Assembly: GCA_022826515.1 (NCBI GenBank) | Contig: JAJDUT010000083.1 | Span: forward strand, 62,001-126,000 | Source: Candidatus Latescibacterota bacterium | Lineage (GTDB): Bacteria; Latescibacterota; UBA2968; UBA8231 | Reading direction: 5' to 3' | Length of the DNA stretch: 64,000 bases | Part shown: positions 54,673-63,052 of the stretch, piece after piece | How positions within the stretch are numbered: the first letter of the stretch is position 1 | Layout of the letters: each line of letters starts with the position of its first letter | Translations under genes and position numbers: made by a program | Notes under the pieces: generated by a model | Told to the model about the DNA's origin: nothing | Database searches by the model: none | The model's input: only the letters and a program-made list of their open reading frames with translations

Positions 54673-55533
54673 TTGACGACGCAATTGACAGATACTCTAG
54701 GCCTGCTGACTTACCAGATTTCCCGCGAGACGTTTGGCCGTCAGACCGATCAAATTCTGCGAGCGGCGTACAAGCAAAAGTATCAGCTCGTGATAAGTAT
54801 GGCTCCTAGTCGGACGTCGCGGGATCCTCTAGACGACCAAACTAGGCAGATCAAGCAGTTGCTATCCCAAGGCATCGGCGGACTCTTGATTCATACGCGG
54901 GGTGACAGCAAAGAGCCCGAGTGCATAGTGAACACTGTGCAGGGACGAGTGCCGGTGGTGACGTTTCATCGGCCAACTGCCAATCTGAGCGGAGTTGTGC
55001 TAGACGATGCCGCGAGTTATTACGAGGCCACAAATCACTTAATCCGCCTAGGACACGAGCGGATTGGGTTTGTTGACCGAGACTGGAATGGAGCGATCCC
55101 GGCGTTAGCCAAGGCCAAGGGGTACTCACTAGCAATGCAAAGGCACGACCTAGTACGCGAATTTCCACCGGCCTTGGGCATCTATGCGAAAGGAGGGTAT
55201 CTTCAGGGTAAAACGCTCGGCGACCGGTTTACGGCCCTTGTGTGCCGGGACGATTACACAGCGATCGGCGTTTGTCGCGGGCTGCGCGAAGCCGGGATTC
55301 GCGTACCCGAGGATGTGGCTGTGGTGGGGAACGGCGACATAGGCGTGGCAGCGCGTATGACCCCGGCTCTGACGACCTTGGCGACTCCCTACGAAGCGAT
55401 TGCCCAAGCGGCGCTGGAACTGATGTTGGAACAGCTTGGAGGGAGGCAGGATGAGCCGCGGCAAATAACTTTGAGATCGCCGCTAATCGTGCGGGAATCC
55501 TGCGGAGCGACCAACGCGTATTGTCCCAAATGA
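54673..55533 (+). CDS. LacI-type effector domain protein without DNA-binding domain
   Basis: 286 residues, probable TTG start with AAGGAG 10 bases ahead. It aligns from TLGLLTYQISRETFGRQTD to the end with the preceding LacI protein, including CRGLREAGIRVPEDVAVVG. It begins exactly where the effector domain begins, so helix-turn-helix and hinge are absent. It ends RESCGATNAYCPK. It could form mixed dimers with the full-length neighbour and modulate it, or be a decaying duplicate. The intact 286-codon frame favours function. Confidence 0.75.
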   Translation: MTTQLTDTLGLLTYQISRETFGRQTDQILRAAYKQKYQLVISMAPSRTSRDPLDDQTRQIKQLLSQGIGGLLIHTRGDSKEPECIVNTVQGRVPVVTFHRPTANLSGVVLDDAASYYEATNHLIRLGHERIGFVDRDWNGAIPALAKAKGYSLAMQRHDLVREFPPALGIYAKGGYLQGKTLGDRFTALVCRDDYTAIGVCRGLREAGIRVPEDVAVVGNGDIGVAARMTPALTTLATPYEAIAQAALELMLEQLGGRQDEPRQITLRSPLIVRESCGATNAYCPK

Positions 55534-55569
55534 GGAAGCGGTCTATATTGTGAGGACATCGAGCATCTA

Positions 55570-55655
55570 GCTTCCGTTGGGGGTGGCCCGGCTGCGGGCC
55601 TGAGATTAAGACCCTTCGAACCTGAACTGGATCGTGCCAGCGTAGGGAAACGGAT
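55570..55655 (+). promoter_or_regulatory. TPP riboswitch (THI element)
   Basis: The conserved aptamer cores are present in order: GGGGTGGCCC, CTGAGATTAAGACCC, TTCGAACCTGAACTGG, TCGTGCCAGCGTAGGGAA. The closing helix pairs TCCGTT near 55573 with AACGGA near 55650. Known TPP riboswitches shut expression when thiamine pyrophosphate is abundant. It stands upstream of the TonB-dependent receptor and thiN. Confidence 0.95.
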
Positions 55656-55675
55656 GTCGTACAAACCGCGTACGC

Positions 55676-55708
55676 ACCGCTGGCCTATCCGAGGCGAGCG
55701 GTTTTTTT
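55676..55708 (+). terminator. Rho-independent terminator (riboswitch expression platform)
   Basis: ACCGCT at 55676-55681 pairs with AGCGGT at 55697-55702, followed by a run of seven T. Placed ~20 bp after the aptamer and before the receptor gene, it makes transcriptional attenuation the likely control mode. Confidence 0.82.
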
Positions 55709-55753
55709 CTGCCCCTCAACGGATCAACGGAGTTGAAACGAGGGAGCAGGGCT

Positions 55754-58102
55754 ATGAAAATTTCACTACCGTCGGTCAGCTTGCTGGCCGGTTTATTGAC
55801 GCTGTCGGCGCTGTCTTGGGCGCAGGCCGAGCAGGTGCCCGGCCAAGTGTTGGATGCGGCCACGGGTCGGCCTTTGGAAGGGGCCAATGTGCAGGCCGGG
55901 GATAGGGCTACCACTACGGATGCGCAGGGCCGCTTCAAGGTGGAGGTAGCCTTGGGAGATTCTCTCGACATTTCCTTTATCGGCTACCAGAGTGCGCGGG
56001 TAGCGGTCGTCTTGCCGCTGGTCGTGGCTTTGGAGCGCGCGATTTTGCAAGCACCGGAGGTGGTGGTGGAAGGCGGCTTGGTGCGCCAGCGGCTCGACCG
56101 CTTGGCCGCCAGCGTCACGGTGGTGGATGGGGATCATTCCCGGGCCAGCGGGGCTGGGCACTTGCAGGACGCGACCCATGCGGTGCCCAATTTGAATTGG
56201 GCCGGCGGCTCGTCCCGGCCGCGCTATTTCCAGATCCGGGGCATTGGCGAGCGCAGTCATTACGCCGGTGAAGGGCCGCCCAGTTTTTCGGTGGGATTCG
56301 TCATGGACGACGTTGACTTGAGTGGCATGGGCACGGCCGGGTTGCTCTTTGACGTCGATCAGGTCGAAGTCTTCAAAGGCCCTCAGTCAACCATTTTTGG
56401 ACCCAACGCTTTAGCCGGCCTGATCAATTTGCGCTCGGCCGATCCCCAGCCGGGGTTGGCCGGAGCGGGCAGCGCCGAGGTGGGCAGCGATGGCTTAGGG
56501 CGTTTTTCCGGAGCGGTGAATTTGCCGGTCGGGAACGATTTGGCGCTGCGCGTGGGATACGAGAACGGCCGTTCCAACGGCTTTCGCAGCAACGTCTTTC
56601 TCGACGCCGAAGATACCAATAGCCGGCGCGAGCAGTTGTTGCGCACCAAGGTGAGCTGGACCCCAGCGGCTGGTCCCGAGGTGTTGGGCACTTTCTTTTG
56701 GGCCGATGCGGACAATGGGTACGACGCTTGGGTGCCCGACAACAACGAGGATTTGACCACGTACTCTGACAAGCCGGGCAAGGACCGCCAGCAGACGACC
56801 GGGGCCTCGCTCAAGAGCACTTGGGGGTTGGGCGCGAGCGGCGCTGAATTGGTCGCGATTACCGCGTTTTCGCGCAGCGAATTGGAGCACAGCTACGACG
56901 GCGATTGGGGTAACGACGAATACTGGCTAGCGGAGCATGGATTCGACCCAGATGTCGAGGGGTGGAGCTACGACTTTTTCGACCGCAATGTGCGCGACCG
57001 CACGGCTGTCAGCCAAGAGGCCCGGCTCTTGGCTGAGGAACTGGTGGTGGGAGCCTATTGGAAGCGGCTCGAAGAGGAAGACAATGCCGCGGGCTATTTG
57101 TTCGGCGGCGACGCCACGGACCTGAACGGGCGCTACGAGATCGACAATCTAGCTTTTTACGGTCAGTACGGGCTGGTCTTGGGCGAAAAATTGCGGCTGG
57201 AAATCAATGCGCGGCTCGACCGCAGCGACACGGCCTATGAAGGAACGACGACGAATTACGGGGCCGATAGCACGAGCACTGCGTTTGCTGTCGATCAATG
57301 GTTGGGCGGGGGCAAAGCGGCCCTTAGTTACAACTGGGGCTTGGGCCATACCTTATACGCTTCGGCCTCGCGCGGCTACCGCTCTGGCGGGGTCAACCAG
57401 CACCCGTACCTGGCCGCGGAAAACCGCCCCTACGACCCCGAGTACATCGTCAATTTCGAACTCGGCTGGCGGGTCCGCGGACCGCGCTCTTCTATCGGAC
57501 TGACCCTGTTCCACGCTCTGCGCTCGGACCAGCAGGTCGAGTTGTCGAGCCAGCAGGATCCGGGCGACCCCAACAGCTTTTTCTACTTCACGGCCAATGC
57601 CGTCAAAGGCCGCAACTCCGGCTTGGAATGGGAGCAGACCGTCCGCCTCCTGCCCCAAGTCGAACTCTTCGGCTCGGTGGGGCTGCTCACTACTCACATT
57701 GATACCTATACCTTCCCCACGGAAGATGGGCCAGTAACGCTGGGCGACCGAGCCGCAGCTCATGCCCCCAACTACACCTTTAGCGTGGGCTGCGAATACC
57801 GCCATCAGTCGGGTCTGGGGGCGCGGCTGGCCCTGATCGGCATGGACCAATTCTTCTACTCCGATGGCCACGACCAAGTCTCAGAGTCTTATCGATTGGT
57901 CAACGCCCACATTGCCTACCAGTGGGAAGCATGGTCCGTGCAGCTATGGGGCCGCAACCTGCTCGACGAGCGCTATGGGGTGCGGGGCTTCTACTTTGGC
58001 CTAGAGCCGCCGGATTACGCCGACAAGCTGTATGAAACCTACGGCGACCCGCGCCAAGTCGGCGTGCGGCTGACGACGCAGTTTTCTTCCTTGGGAAACT
58101 GA
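55754..58102 (+). CDS. TonB-dependent receptor, probably for thiamine compounds
   Basis: 782 residues from the ATG at 55754, with signal peptide ending SWAQAE. A CarboxypepD_reg-like domain (VPGQVLDAATGRPLEGANV) precedes the plug (VEVFKGPQSTIFGPNALAG) and a 22-stranded-type barrel. It actively imports ligands across the outer membrane with TonB energy. The riboswitch upstream and thiamine pyrophosphokinase downstream (4 bp) indicate a thiamine-related ligand. No inner-membrane thiamine carrier is in the window. Length is normal and the C-terminus (RQVGVRLTTQF) is barrel-like. Confidence 0.9.
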   Translation: MKISLPSVSLLAGLLTLSALSWAQAEQVPGQVLDAATGRPLEGANVQAGDRATTTDAQGRFKVEVALGDSLDISFIGYQSARVAVVLPLVVALERAILQAPEVVVEGGLVRQRLDRLAASVTVVDGDHSRASGAGHLQDATHAVPNLNWAGGSSRPRYFQIRGIGERSHYAGEGPPSFSVGFVMDDVDLSGMGTAGLLFDVDQVEVFKGPQSTIFGPNALAGLINLRSADPQPGLAGAGSAEVGSDGLGRFSGAVNLPVGNDLALRVGYENGRSNGFRSNVFLDAEDTNSRREQLLRTKVSWTPAAGPEVLGTFFWADADNGYDAWVPDNNEDLTTYSDKPGKDRQQTTGASLKSTWGLGASGAELVAITAFSRSELEHSYDGDWGNDEYWLAEHGFDPDVEGWSYDFFDRNVRDRTAVSQEARLLAEELVVGAYWKRLEEEDNAAGYLFGGDATDLNGRYEIDNLAFYGQYGLVLGEKLRLEINARLDRSDTAYEGTTTNYGADSTSTAFAVDQWLGGGKAALSYNWGLGHTLYASASRGYRSGGVNQHPYLAAENRPYDPEYIVNFELGWRVRGPRSSIGLTLFHALRSDQQVELSSQQDPGDPNSFFYFTANAVKGRNSGLEWEQTVRLLPQVELFGSVGLLTTHIDTYTFPTEDGPVTLGDRAAAHAPNYTFSVGCEYRHQSGLGARLALIGMDQFFYSDGHDQVSESYRLVNAHIAYQWEAWSVQLWGRNLLDERYGVRGFYFGLEPPDYADKLYETYGDPRQVGVRLTTQFSSLGN

Positions 58103-58106
58103 AGCT

Positions 58107-58772
58107 GTGAGCGGTCAATCTGCGCTGATCGTCGGCAATGGCGAGCCGCCTTCCCGAGAATTGTTTGCCGCTTGCGCCCGGGAAGCCGAGCTGATCTTAT
58201 GCGCCGATGGCGGAGCTAATACCGCCTCGGCGTACGGGTTCACGCCCGATTACGTCGTCGGCGACCTCGACTCGGTTAGCAGCCAAAGCAAGGCCGCCCT
58301 CGCCGCCGACCGCGTCGTCCTCGTTGACCCCGAGGGCAATGTGGGTACAGATGGCCAAAAAGTCCTCAACCACGCTGTCGCCTTGGGCGTTACTCAAGCC
58401 GTCCTGCTCGGTTTTACGGGCCGGCGTACCGATCACCTGCTGGGCAATTTGAGTCTGCTCAAGACGTTTGCCGACCGCCTCACCTTGCGAATAGTTGACG
58501 ACTACTGCGACATCCGTCTCATCGACCACTGCATTCGCTTTTGCGCCGCTATTGGCCAGAAAATTTCTCTGTGCCCGCTCGACGGTGCGGCGGAAGGCAT
58601 TACTACAGAGGGGCTGAAATGGGCCTTGCGGTCCGAGAGCCTCATTCCGGGCGTGCGCGACGGCATCTCCAATGAGGTAGTGGCCAACCCGGTCGAGATC
58701 AGGGTCGGTCGCGGCGATCTGTTGTTGTGCGTGCAGCGGGAAGGGGGTTGCGGCAAGATTGTATTAGAATGA
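58107..58772 (+). CDS. thiN: Thiamine pyrophosphokinase
   Basis: 221 residues, GTG start. LILCADGGANTASAYGFTPD and YVVGDLDSV carry the metal-binding acids of thiamine diphosphokinases. GFTGRRTDHLLGNL is the family's second signature, and the C-terminal beta domain with NPVEIRVGRGDLLL follows. It converts thiamine plus ATP to thiamine pyrophosphate, which in turn can close the riboswitch upstream of this operon. It starts 4 bp after the receptor stop. Confidence 0.93.
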   Translation: MSGQSALIVGNGEPPSRELFAACAREAELILCADGGANTASAYGFTPDYVVGDLDSVSSQSKAALAADRVVLVDPEGNVGTDGQKVLNHAVALGVTQAVLLGFTGRRTDHLLGNLSLLKTFADRLTLRIVDDYCDIRLIDHCIRFCAAIGQKISLCPLDGAAEGITTEGLKWALRSESLIPGVRDGISNEVVANPVEIRVGRGDLLLCVQREGGCGKIVLE

Positions 58773-58814
58773 TTATATTCGCAAATATATTGTAAGTCAC
58801 TCAGAGCAATAGCA

Positions 58815-59672
58815 ATGACCGATACATGCGAGAGCCGTAAAACGACGGGAAGACATAAGCCGCTACCAGAGTTTGCAAGGCCGCCCGTTGTCGAAGTTGC
58901 TGTCTCGGTGCAGTTTGATGCGCCGGTCCTCGATGGCCCACTGATCGCGCTTAGATGGGGTCAGGTTCGAGACCGGTTTCCACTACGTGAAGAAACCTCC
59001 CCTCTAACCTCAGCAATTGAGACGTTCGGGGGGCCTCAAGAGCCGCGGATCGAAATTCAGTTCAGCGGTACTTCTCCCACCCAACGGTTTTTGATGCTGA
59101 GCAACTCTAAAACGAAACTATTGCAAATACAAAAAGATCTATTCGGGTACAGTTGGCGGAAGCTCCAACCACAACACGAGTATCCGCGCTACGAAAAAAT
59201 ACGAAGCGACTTCGAGTATGAACTTGCCGACTTCCAGACTTTTCTCTCCGCAGAAGAGCTCGGAACTCTCTCCCCGGTCCAGTGCGAAGTAACTTATGTC
59301 AACGTCATTTTGCCCGGAGGAGATGTCTGGAGCGGACATTCGGAGTTGGGAAGAGTAATTCCTTCGGCGATACCCCGCCTTACCGAAGGCTTTCTGCCAC
59401 CGCCCGAGCAGACGAGATACGCCTCGCAATATGTCATTTCCAGCGAGGGAGATGTCCCTCAAGGCAGGCTATATGTAAGTGTCGAACCAACTCATCATAT
59501 ACCGGACAAGATGCCGATGTACCTGATGAAACTCACATTTCGAGGACCCCCCCAAGGGGATGGCACAGATGGTATCATCAAGGCTATGAACCTTGGGCAT
59601 GAGTGGATCGTCCAAGGATTTGCGACGCTAACTTCGAGTGAGATGCACCGCGTTTGGAGGAGGACGAATTGA
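58815..59672 (+). CDS. TIGR04255-family protein
   Basis: 285 residues. The opening LPEFARPPVVEVAVSVQFD and later TYVNVILPGG and ISSEGDVPQGRLYVSVEP are the pattern of TIGR04255 proteins, a family of unknown function. No signal peptide or membrane segment is seen, so it is cytoplasmic. The next gene begins at its stop codon (TTGA overlap), so the two are translated together. Codon choice and GC are lower than in the thiamine operon next door, hinting at separate acquisition. Confidence 0.75.
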   Translation: MTDTCESRKTTGRHKPLPEFARPPVVEVAVSVQFDAPVLDGPLIALRWGQVRDRFPLREETSPLTSAIETFGGPQEPRIEIQFSGTSPTQRFLMLSNSKTKLLQIQKDLFGYSWRKLQPQHEYPRYEKIRSDFEYELADFQTFLSAEELGTLSPVQCEVTYVNVILPGGDVWSGHSELGRVIPSAIPRLTEGFLPPPEQTRYASQYVISSEGDVPQGRLYVSVEPTHHIPDKMPMYLMKLTFRGPPQGDGTDGIIKAMNLGHEWIVQGFATLTSSEMHRVWRRTN

Positions 59673-60217
59673 CAACTATCGCACTTAGCCCTACCCCGAA
59701 GTCACAGGAGTGGCCCTTCTCAGACAGTGCTACTTTCGATGACTTTCTAGGAGATCCCCCTTTAGTGCCTACGAGTGAGACAATTTCCTCGCCCGACACT
59801 GAAATCTACGTCCATGACAACAAGGTAATTGACATCGAGGTACGGCTTACTAGGGGACAAAAACTACACGCGATGGAATGGTTCTATCCCACGCTTCGTG
59901 CGATGGCCGCTCTGCCGTGGTGGACAGACAATTGGAGTTCCGGTGCTACACGTACTCAAGGTGCGGCGATTGCCTACATGTTAGAGACATTGCTTGAGGT
60001 GCTTGACAGTCAGGCACCGCCTCCCTCTGTCGTGCCTACTTGGAATGGAGGAGTGCAAGTTGAATGGCATCGCAACGGCGTTGACCTTGAAATCGAAGTG
60101 GATCCAGAGGGAGATATAGACTATTTCTTTAAGAGTCCTGACGAAGAATGCGAAGGGCGAATCAGCGGCGATTTTAGTCAATTGTCTGAGTATGCGCGGG
60201 CAGTGATTGAAAGTTAG
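59669..60217 (+). CDS. Hypothetical protein coupled to the TIGR04255 gene
   Basis: 182 residues from a TTG that overlaps the previous stop, with GGAGGAGG upstream. An acidic beta-rich segment (SPDTEIYVHDNKVIDIEV) is followed by a helix-rich middle (ARTQGAAIAYMLETLLEVLD), then WNGGVQVEWHRNGVDLEIEV and a Glu-rich end. The C-terminal part resembles an immunity-protein-like beta fold, but I recognise no family. The stop-start overlap indicates a fixed partnership with the TIGR04255 protein. Confidence 0.65.
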   Translation: MTTIALSPTPKSQEWPFSDSATFDDFLGDPPLVPTSETISSPDTEIYVHDNKVIDIEVRLTRGQKLHAMEWFYPTLRAMAALPWWTDNWSSGATRTQGAAIAYMLETLLEVLDSQAPPPSVVPTWNGGVQVEWHRNGVDLEIEVDPEGDIDYFFKSPDEECEGRISGDFSQLSEYARAVIES

Positions 60218-60238
60218 AACTCACTGCGCGAGTAAACG

Positions 60239-60613
60239 ATGGAATTCGACGACGCCAGCATTAGCGACGATGAAGTCGTGCTCCGCCGCGTCGCTGAGAA
60301 TTTCGTTGCTGACGATCAAAATCTCCAAAGGCTTCGGCCTTCGACTCAAGCGTTCAAGCAGGATGGCCCTGATGGACTCGTTTCCGTGTATCTGTCTTCG
60401 GAGACCGACCCAGCTACGGTTGCGGCTGAGGGTCCCGAAAAATACCTAGCGTCTATAAAAGTGGGGGTGCTACGCAAGTTGGGATTAGGCGTAGTTCGCG
60501 ATCCCTCGGCGGGCGGTCCTGGGCACTGCGTTATCACTGGTAGGAAGACCAAGGGAAGGCTAAACCGGATCGTTTGCGAGGCTGAGTGGGTCAGCGGGTA
60601 CGCACCGGAATAA
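60239..60613 (+). CDS. Hypothetical protein, third gene of the TIGR04255 cassette
   Basis: 124 residues, acidic N-terminus (MEFDDASISDDEVVLRRV), middle rich in Asp, and a short basic C-terminal part with GHCVITGRKTKGRLNRI. No family is recognised and no signal peptide is present. It lies 21 bp after the previous gene, on the same strand and in the same AT-richer stretch. Together the three look like one cassette. Its role is unknown. Confidence 0.6.
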   Translation: MEFDDASISDDEVVLRRVAENFVADDQNLQRLRPSTQAFKQDGPDGLVSVYLSSETDPATVAAEGPEKYLASIKVGVLRKLGLGVVRDPSAGGPGHCVITGRKTKGRLNRIVCEAEWVSGYAPE

Positions 60614-60796
60614 GCTATTCCGCGACTCGCACCTTTTCATCCCGTGTCGTCGGGCCGAACCATCTGACAGCGCCTCCGATACTCTAAACCCACCAACACC
60701 ACCGACTATCAGGCCGAGCAGCTAGCGCCTCCGAGGTCGACCGCGCCAATTCACACGCCGAGGTCGACGAAGAGACGGGCGAAGCCAGCGCGTAAC

Positions 60797-61080
60797 TCAT
60801 CTTCTTCGTCGCCCCAGAGCGTGCGGCCAGCGGCTGTGAGACGGAAGCCGCAATCGGAAACCCTCGATCATGGGTGCCCAAGAGCGCTCGCCGCACTCCG
60901 CCTCGTGCAAAATCTGCTTGTAGTGGTCAATGGAGACGCGAATCGTCAGTCGGTCGTCGTGTGCCTCGCGCAGCCGCAGCAGGCCGTCGGCGCACTTCAT
61001 CATCGGCCGCATGGCATTGGTCAGCACCAAACTCTCAAAGCCCCGTTCCAGCGCGTCTCTGTGTGCGTACAGCGGGAGGG
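60797..61080 (-). pseudogene. Radical-SAM-like protein fragment
   Basis: A minus-strand frame encodes ALERGFESLVLTNAMRPMMK, then CADGLLRLREAHDDRLTIRV, then SIDHYKQILHEAECGERSWA and PMIEG. This resembles the middle of some radical-SAM enzymes after the cluster-binding part. The CxxxCxxC segment is missing and the C-terminal side turns into random arginine-rich sequence. The fragment is therefore broken at both ends. The rest of 60614-61142 holds nothing I can call. Confidence 0.45.
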
Positions 61081-61142
61081 AGGCTCTGGCGAAATTCTGG
61101 TGGGATGAGTAGGTTGTCTGCTGCATAGAAAGGAGAACCACC

Positions 61143-62219
61143 ATGAAGAAGCACACAGTAGCCATCATCGGCCTCGGCCGCATGGGCAGCACCATTGACG
61201 ACGAAGGGCACGGCGATGTGCCCTATTCGGTCGCAGCTGCGACTAGGGCGAGCGAGCGGCTGGAGCTCGTGGCTGGAGCGGATCTCTTGCCGGATAAACG
61301 CGATGCGTTTCAAAGCCGCTGGGGGACAGCCGTGTACGAGGACTTCCGCGACATGATCGGCCGCGAAAAGCCAGACCTCGTCGCCATCTGCACGGCGGCC
61401 TGTTTGCCCAAGCCCGCCAGAGAAGCGCCAGACGCGAGCTTTCGCGGCGATTCGCACGCCGATCTAGCGGTGGCAGTGGCCGATATGGGCGTGCCGATGA
61501 TCTACCTCGAAAAGGCCATGGCCAGCTCAATGGAGCGCGCTGACGAAATCCGCGATGCCGTAAAGCGCAACAACGCGCTCTTCAACACGGGCGTCCTGCG
61601 CCGCTTTGACAACCGCTACGACGTGGTCAAGGACGCGGTCGCCGCCGGTCAGGTCGGCGAGGTGCGGGCCGTGATTCACTACGCCGGTTCCAGCCTGATG
61701 CACGGGCACATCCATTCGATCGACACGGTGTCCTATCTCATCGGCGATCCGGCGATTGAAGCGGTGCGCGGCGAACTGTTGCCGCGCGGCTTGCAAGTCG
61801 AGGGCAATCACATTCCGTCCGATCCCTTGGCTACCTATCAACTGCGCTTTGCCAACGGCGTTGAGGCGTGGTCCATTCCCGCGGCCCCGTGGGAATTCGA
61901 AGTCATCGGCTCAGAGGGTGCGATACGCTCGTGCAACAATGGGGCCAACGTTTTACTGCGCCAGCCCGGCGCGGCGCAAGGACGGCGCGTCTCGTGGGCA
62001 GAGGTGCCCGTCGATCCGGTGACGCCGCGCAGTACGACGCAGTGTTGCTTGGAGGATTTGGTCGCGGCGCGCGAATCCGGCCAACCTACGCGCGGCCACA
62101 TCGACGTGACGCACCACATCACAGAAGCTACCATCGCCGTCGCCGAGAGCCACCGCCAAGGCGGCGCTTGGGTGGAGTTGCCCCTGCCTATGCGCGACTT
62201 GTACATTTTTCACGTCTAG
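61143..62219 (+). CDS. Gfo/Idh/MocA-family oxidoreductase
   Basis: 358 residues. The N-terminal Rossmann fold has VAIIGLGRMGS as nucleotide-binding loop. YLEKAMASSMERADEI corresponds to the EKP motif, and the second domain carries LRRFDNRYDVVKDAV and YAGSSLMHGHIHSIDT, where the catalytic histidine is expected. It oxidises or reduces sugars or similar polyols with NAD(P). AAAGGAG precedes the start. A partial second member of this family begins at 63812. Confidence 0.88.
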   Translation: MKKHTVAIIGLGRMGSTIDDEGHGDVPYSVAAATRASERLELVAGADLLPDKRDAFQSRWGTAVYEDFRDMIGREKPDLVAICTAACLPKPAREAPDASFRGDSHADLAVAVADMGVPMIYLEKAMASSMERADEIRDAVKRNNALFNTGVLRRFDNRYDVVKDAVAAGQVGEVRAVIHYAGSSLMHGHIHSIDTVSYLIGDPAIEAVRGELLPRGLQVEGNHIPSDPLATYQLRFANGVEAWSIPAAPWEFEVIGSEGAIRSCNNGANVLLRQPGAAQGRRVSWAEVPVDPVTPRSTTQCCLEDLVAARESGQPTRGHIDVTHHITEATIAVAESHRQGGAWVELPLPMRDLYIFHV

Positions 62220-62259
62220 AGACAAAACGCTTACAAGGCACCCACGACAAAGGATACAC

Positions 62260-63048
62260 ATGTTATTAAAAGCAGGCATATTTCTCGACATGGAGAATCT
62301 CAATCGCTGCGGCGGCCACGGCATCCAGTTTCGCCAGATCAAGGCCCTCGTGGAGGCGCAGCAGGCGGTTGTGGTGCGGGCCAATGCCTATATGGCCGTT
62401 GACCGCGAGCGCGAAAGCATGGATCCAGAGTACCGCCAAAAGAGGGAAACGTATCGCAATCGAGCGCGGCGGGAAGGCTACCATATAATTCTCAAGGAAG
62501 TGCGGCGCTATCTCACCACCGAAGGTGAGACCGTCGTCAAGGCCGACGCCGATCTAGAACTGGCCATCGATGCTCTGTTGCAGTCGGAGAATTTGGATTA
62601 CGTGTTGTTAGGCACGGGCGATGGCGATTTTGTGCGCTTGGTGCGCGCCCTGCAAAACCGGGGCAAGCGGGTCGATCTGCTGTCTTTTATGAACACCAGC
62701 ACCCAACTGCGCCAAGAGGTAGATTACCACTTTTCTGGGTACTTGGTGCCCGGCATTCTGTTCCCTGAGCGCGGTCCAACCCAGCGCCTGCGCGGCATCC
62801 TCCACGCGGTCAACGAGGAGAAAGGCTACGGGTTCTTGACCGCGCAGATCGACTTGGGGTTGGACACCGTACGCGAGGATATTTTTCTCCACATTACCGA
62901 CCTGCGCACGGCCAGAGGTGGGGTGGTGTCCAACGCGGACTTTGCCCAGTTGAGGATGCGGGGCGCGACTATCGAGTTTGAGATGGAGGACGACGGCGAC
63001 CGGAAGAAGGCCGTCAATGCCATAGAATTCCGACCGGAGTTGCTGTGA
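62260..63048 (+). CDS. NYN-domain ribonuclease fused to a cold-shock domain
   Basis: 262 residues. A NYN/LabA-like (DUF88) PIN-fold domain occupies ~1-160, with acidic residues in GIFLDMENL, KADADLELAIDAL and LGTGDGDFVRLV. The C-terminal part (GILHAVNEEKGYGFLT, REDIFLHITDL) is a cold-shock/OB-fold RNA-binding domain. The protein probably cleaves or processes RNA. The two domains together suggest substrate capture by the OB fold. It starts 40 bp after the oxidoreductase and ends 4 bp before the SGNH gene. Confidence 0.85.
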   Translation: MLLKAGIFLDMENLNRCGGHGIQFRQIKALVEAQQAVVVRANAYMAVDRERESMDPEYRQKRETYRNRARREGYHIILKEVRRYLTTEGETVVKADADLELAIDALLQSENLDYVLLGTGDGDFVRLVRALQNRGKRVDLLSFMNTSTQLRQEVDYHFSGYLVPGILFPERGPTQRLRGILHAVNEEKGYGFLTAQIDLGLDTVREDIFLHITDLRTARGGVVSNADFAQLRMRGATIEFEMEDDGDRKKAVNAIEFRPELL

Positions 63049-63052
63049 GGCG

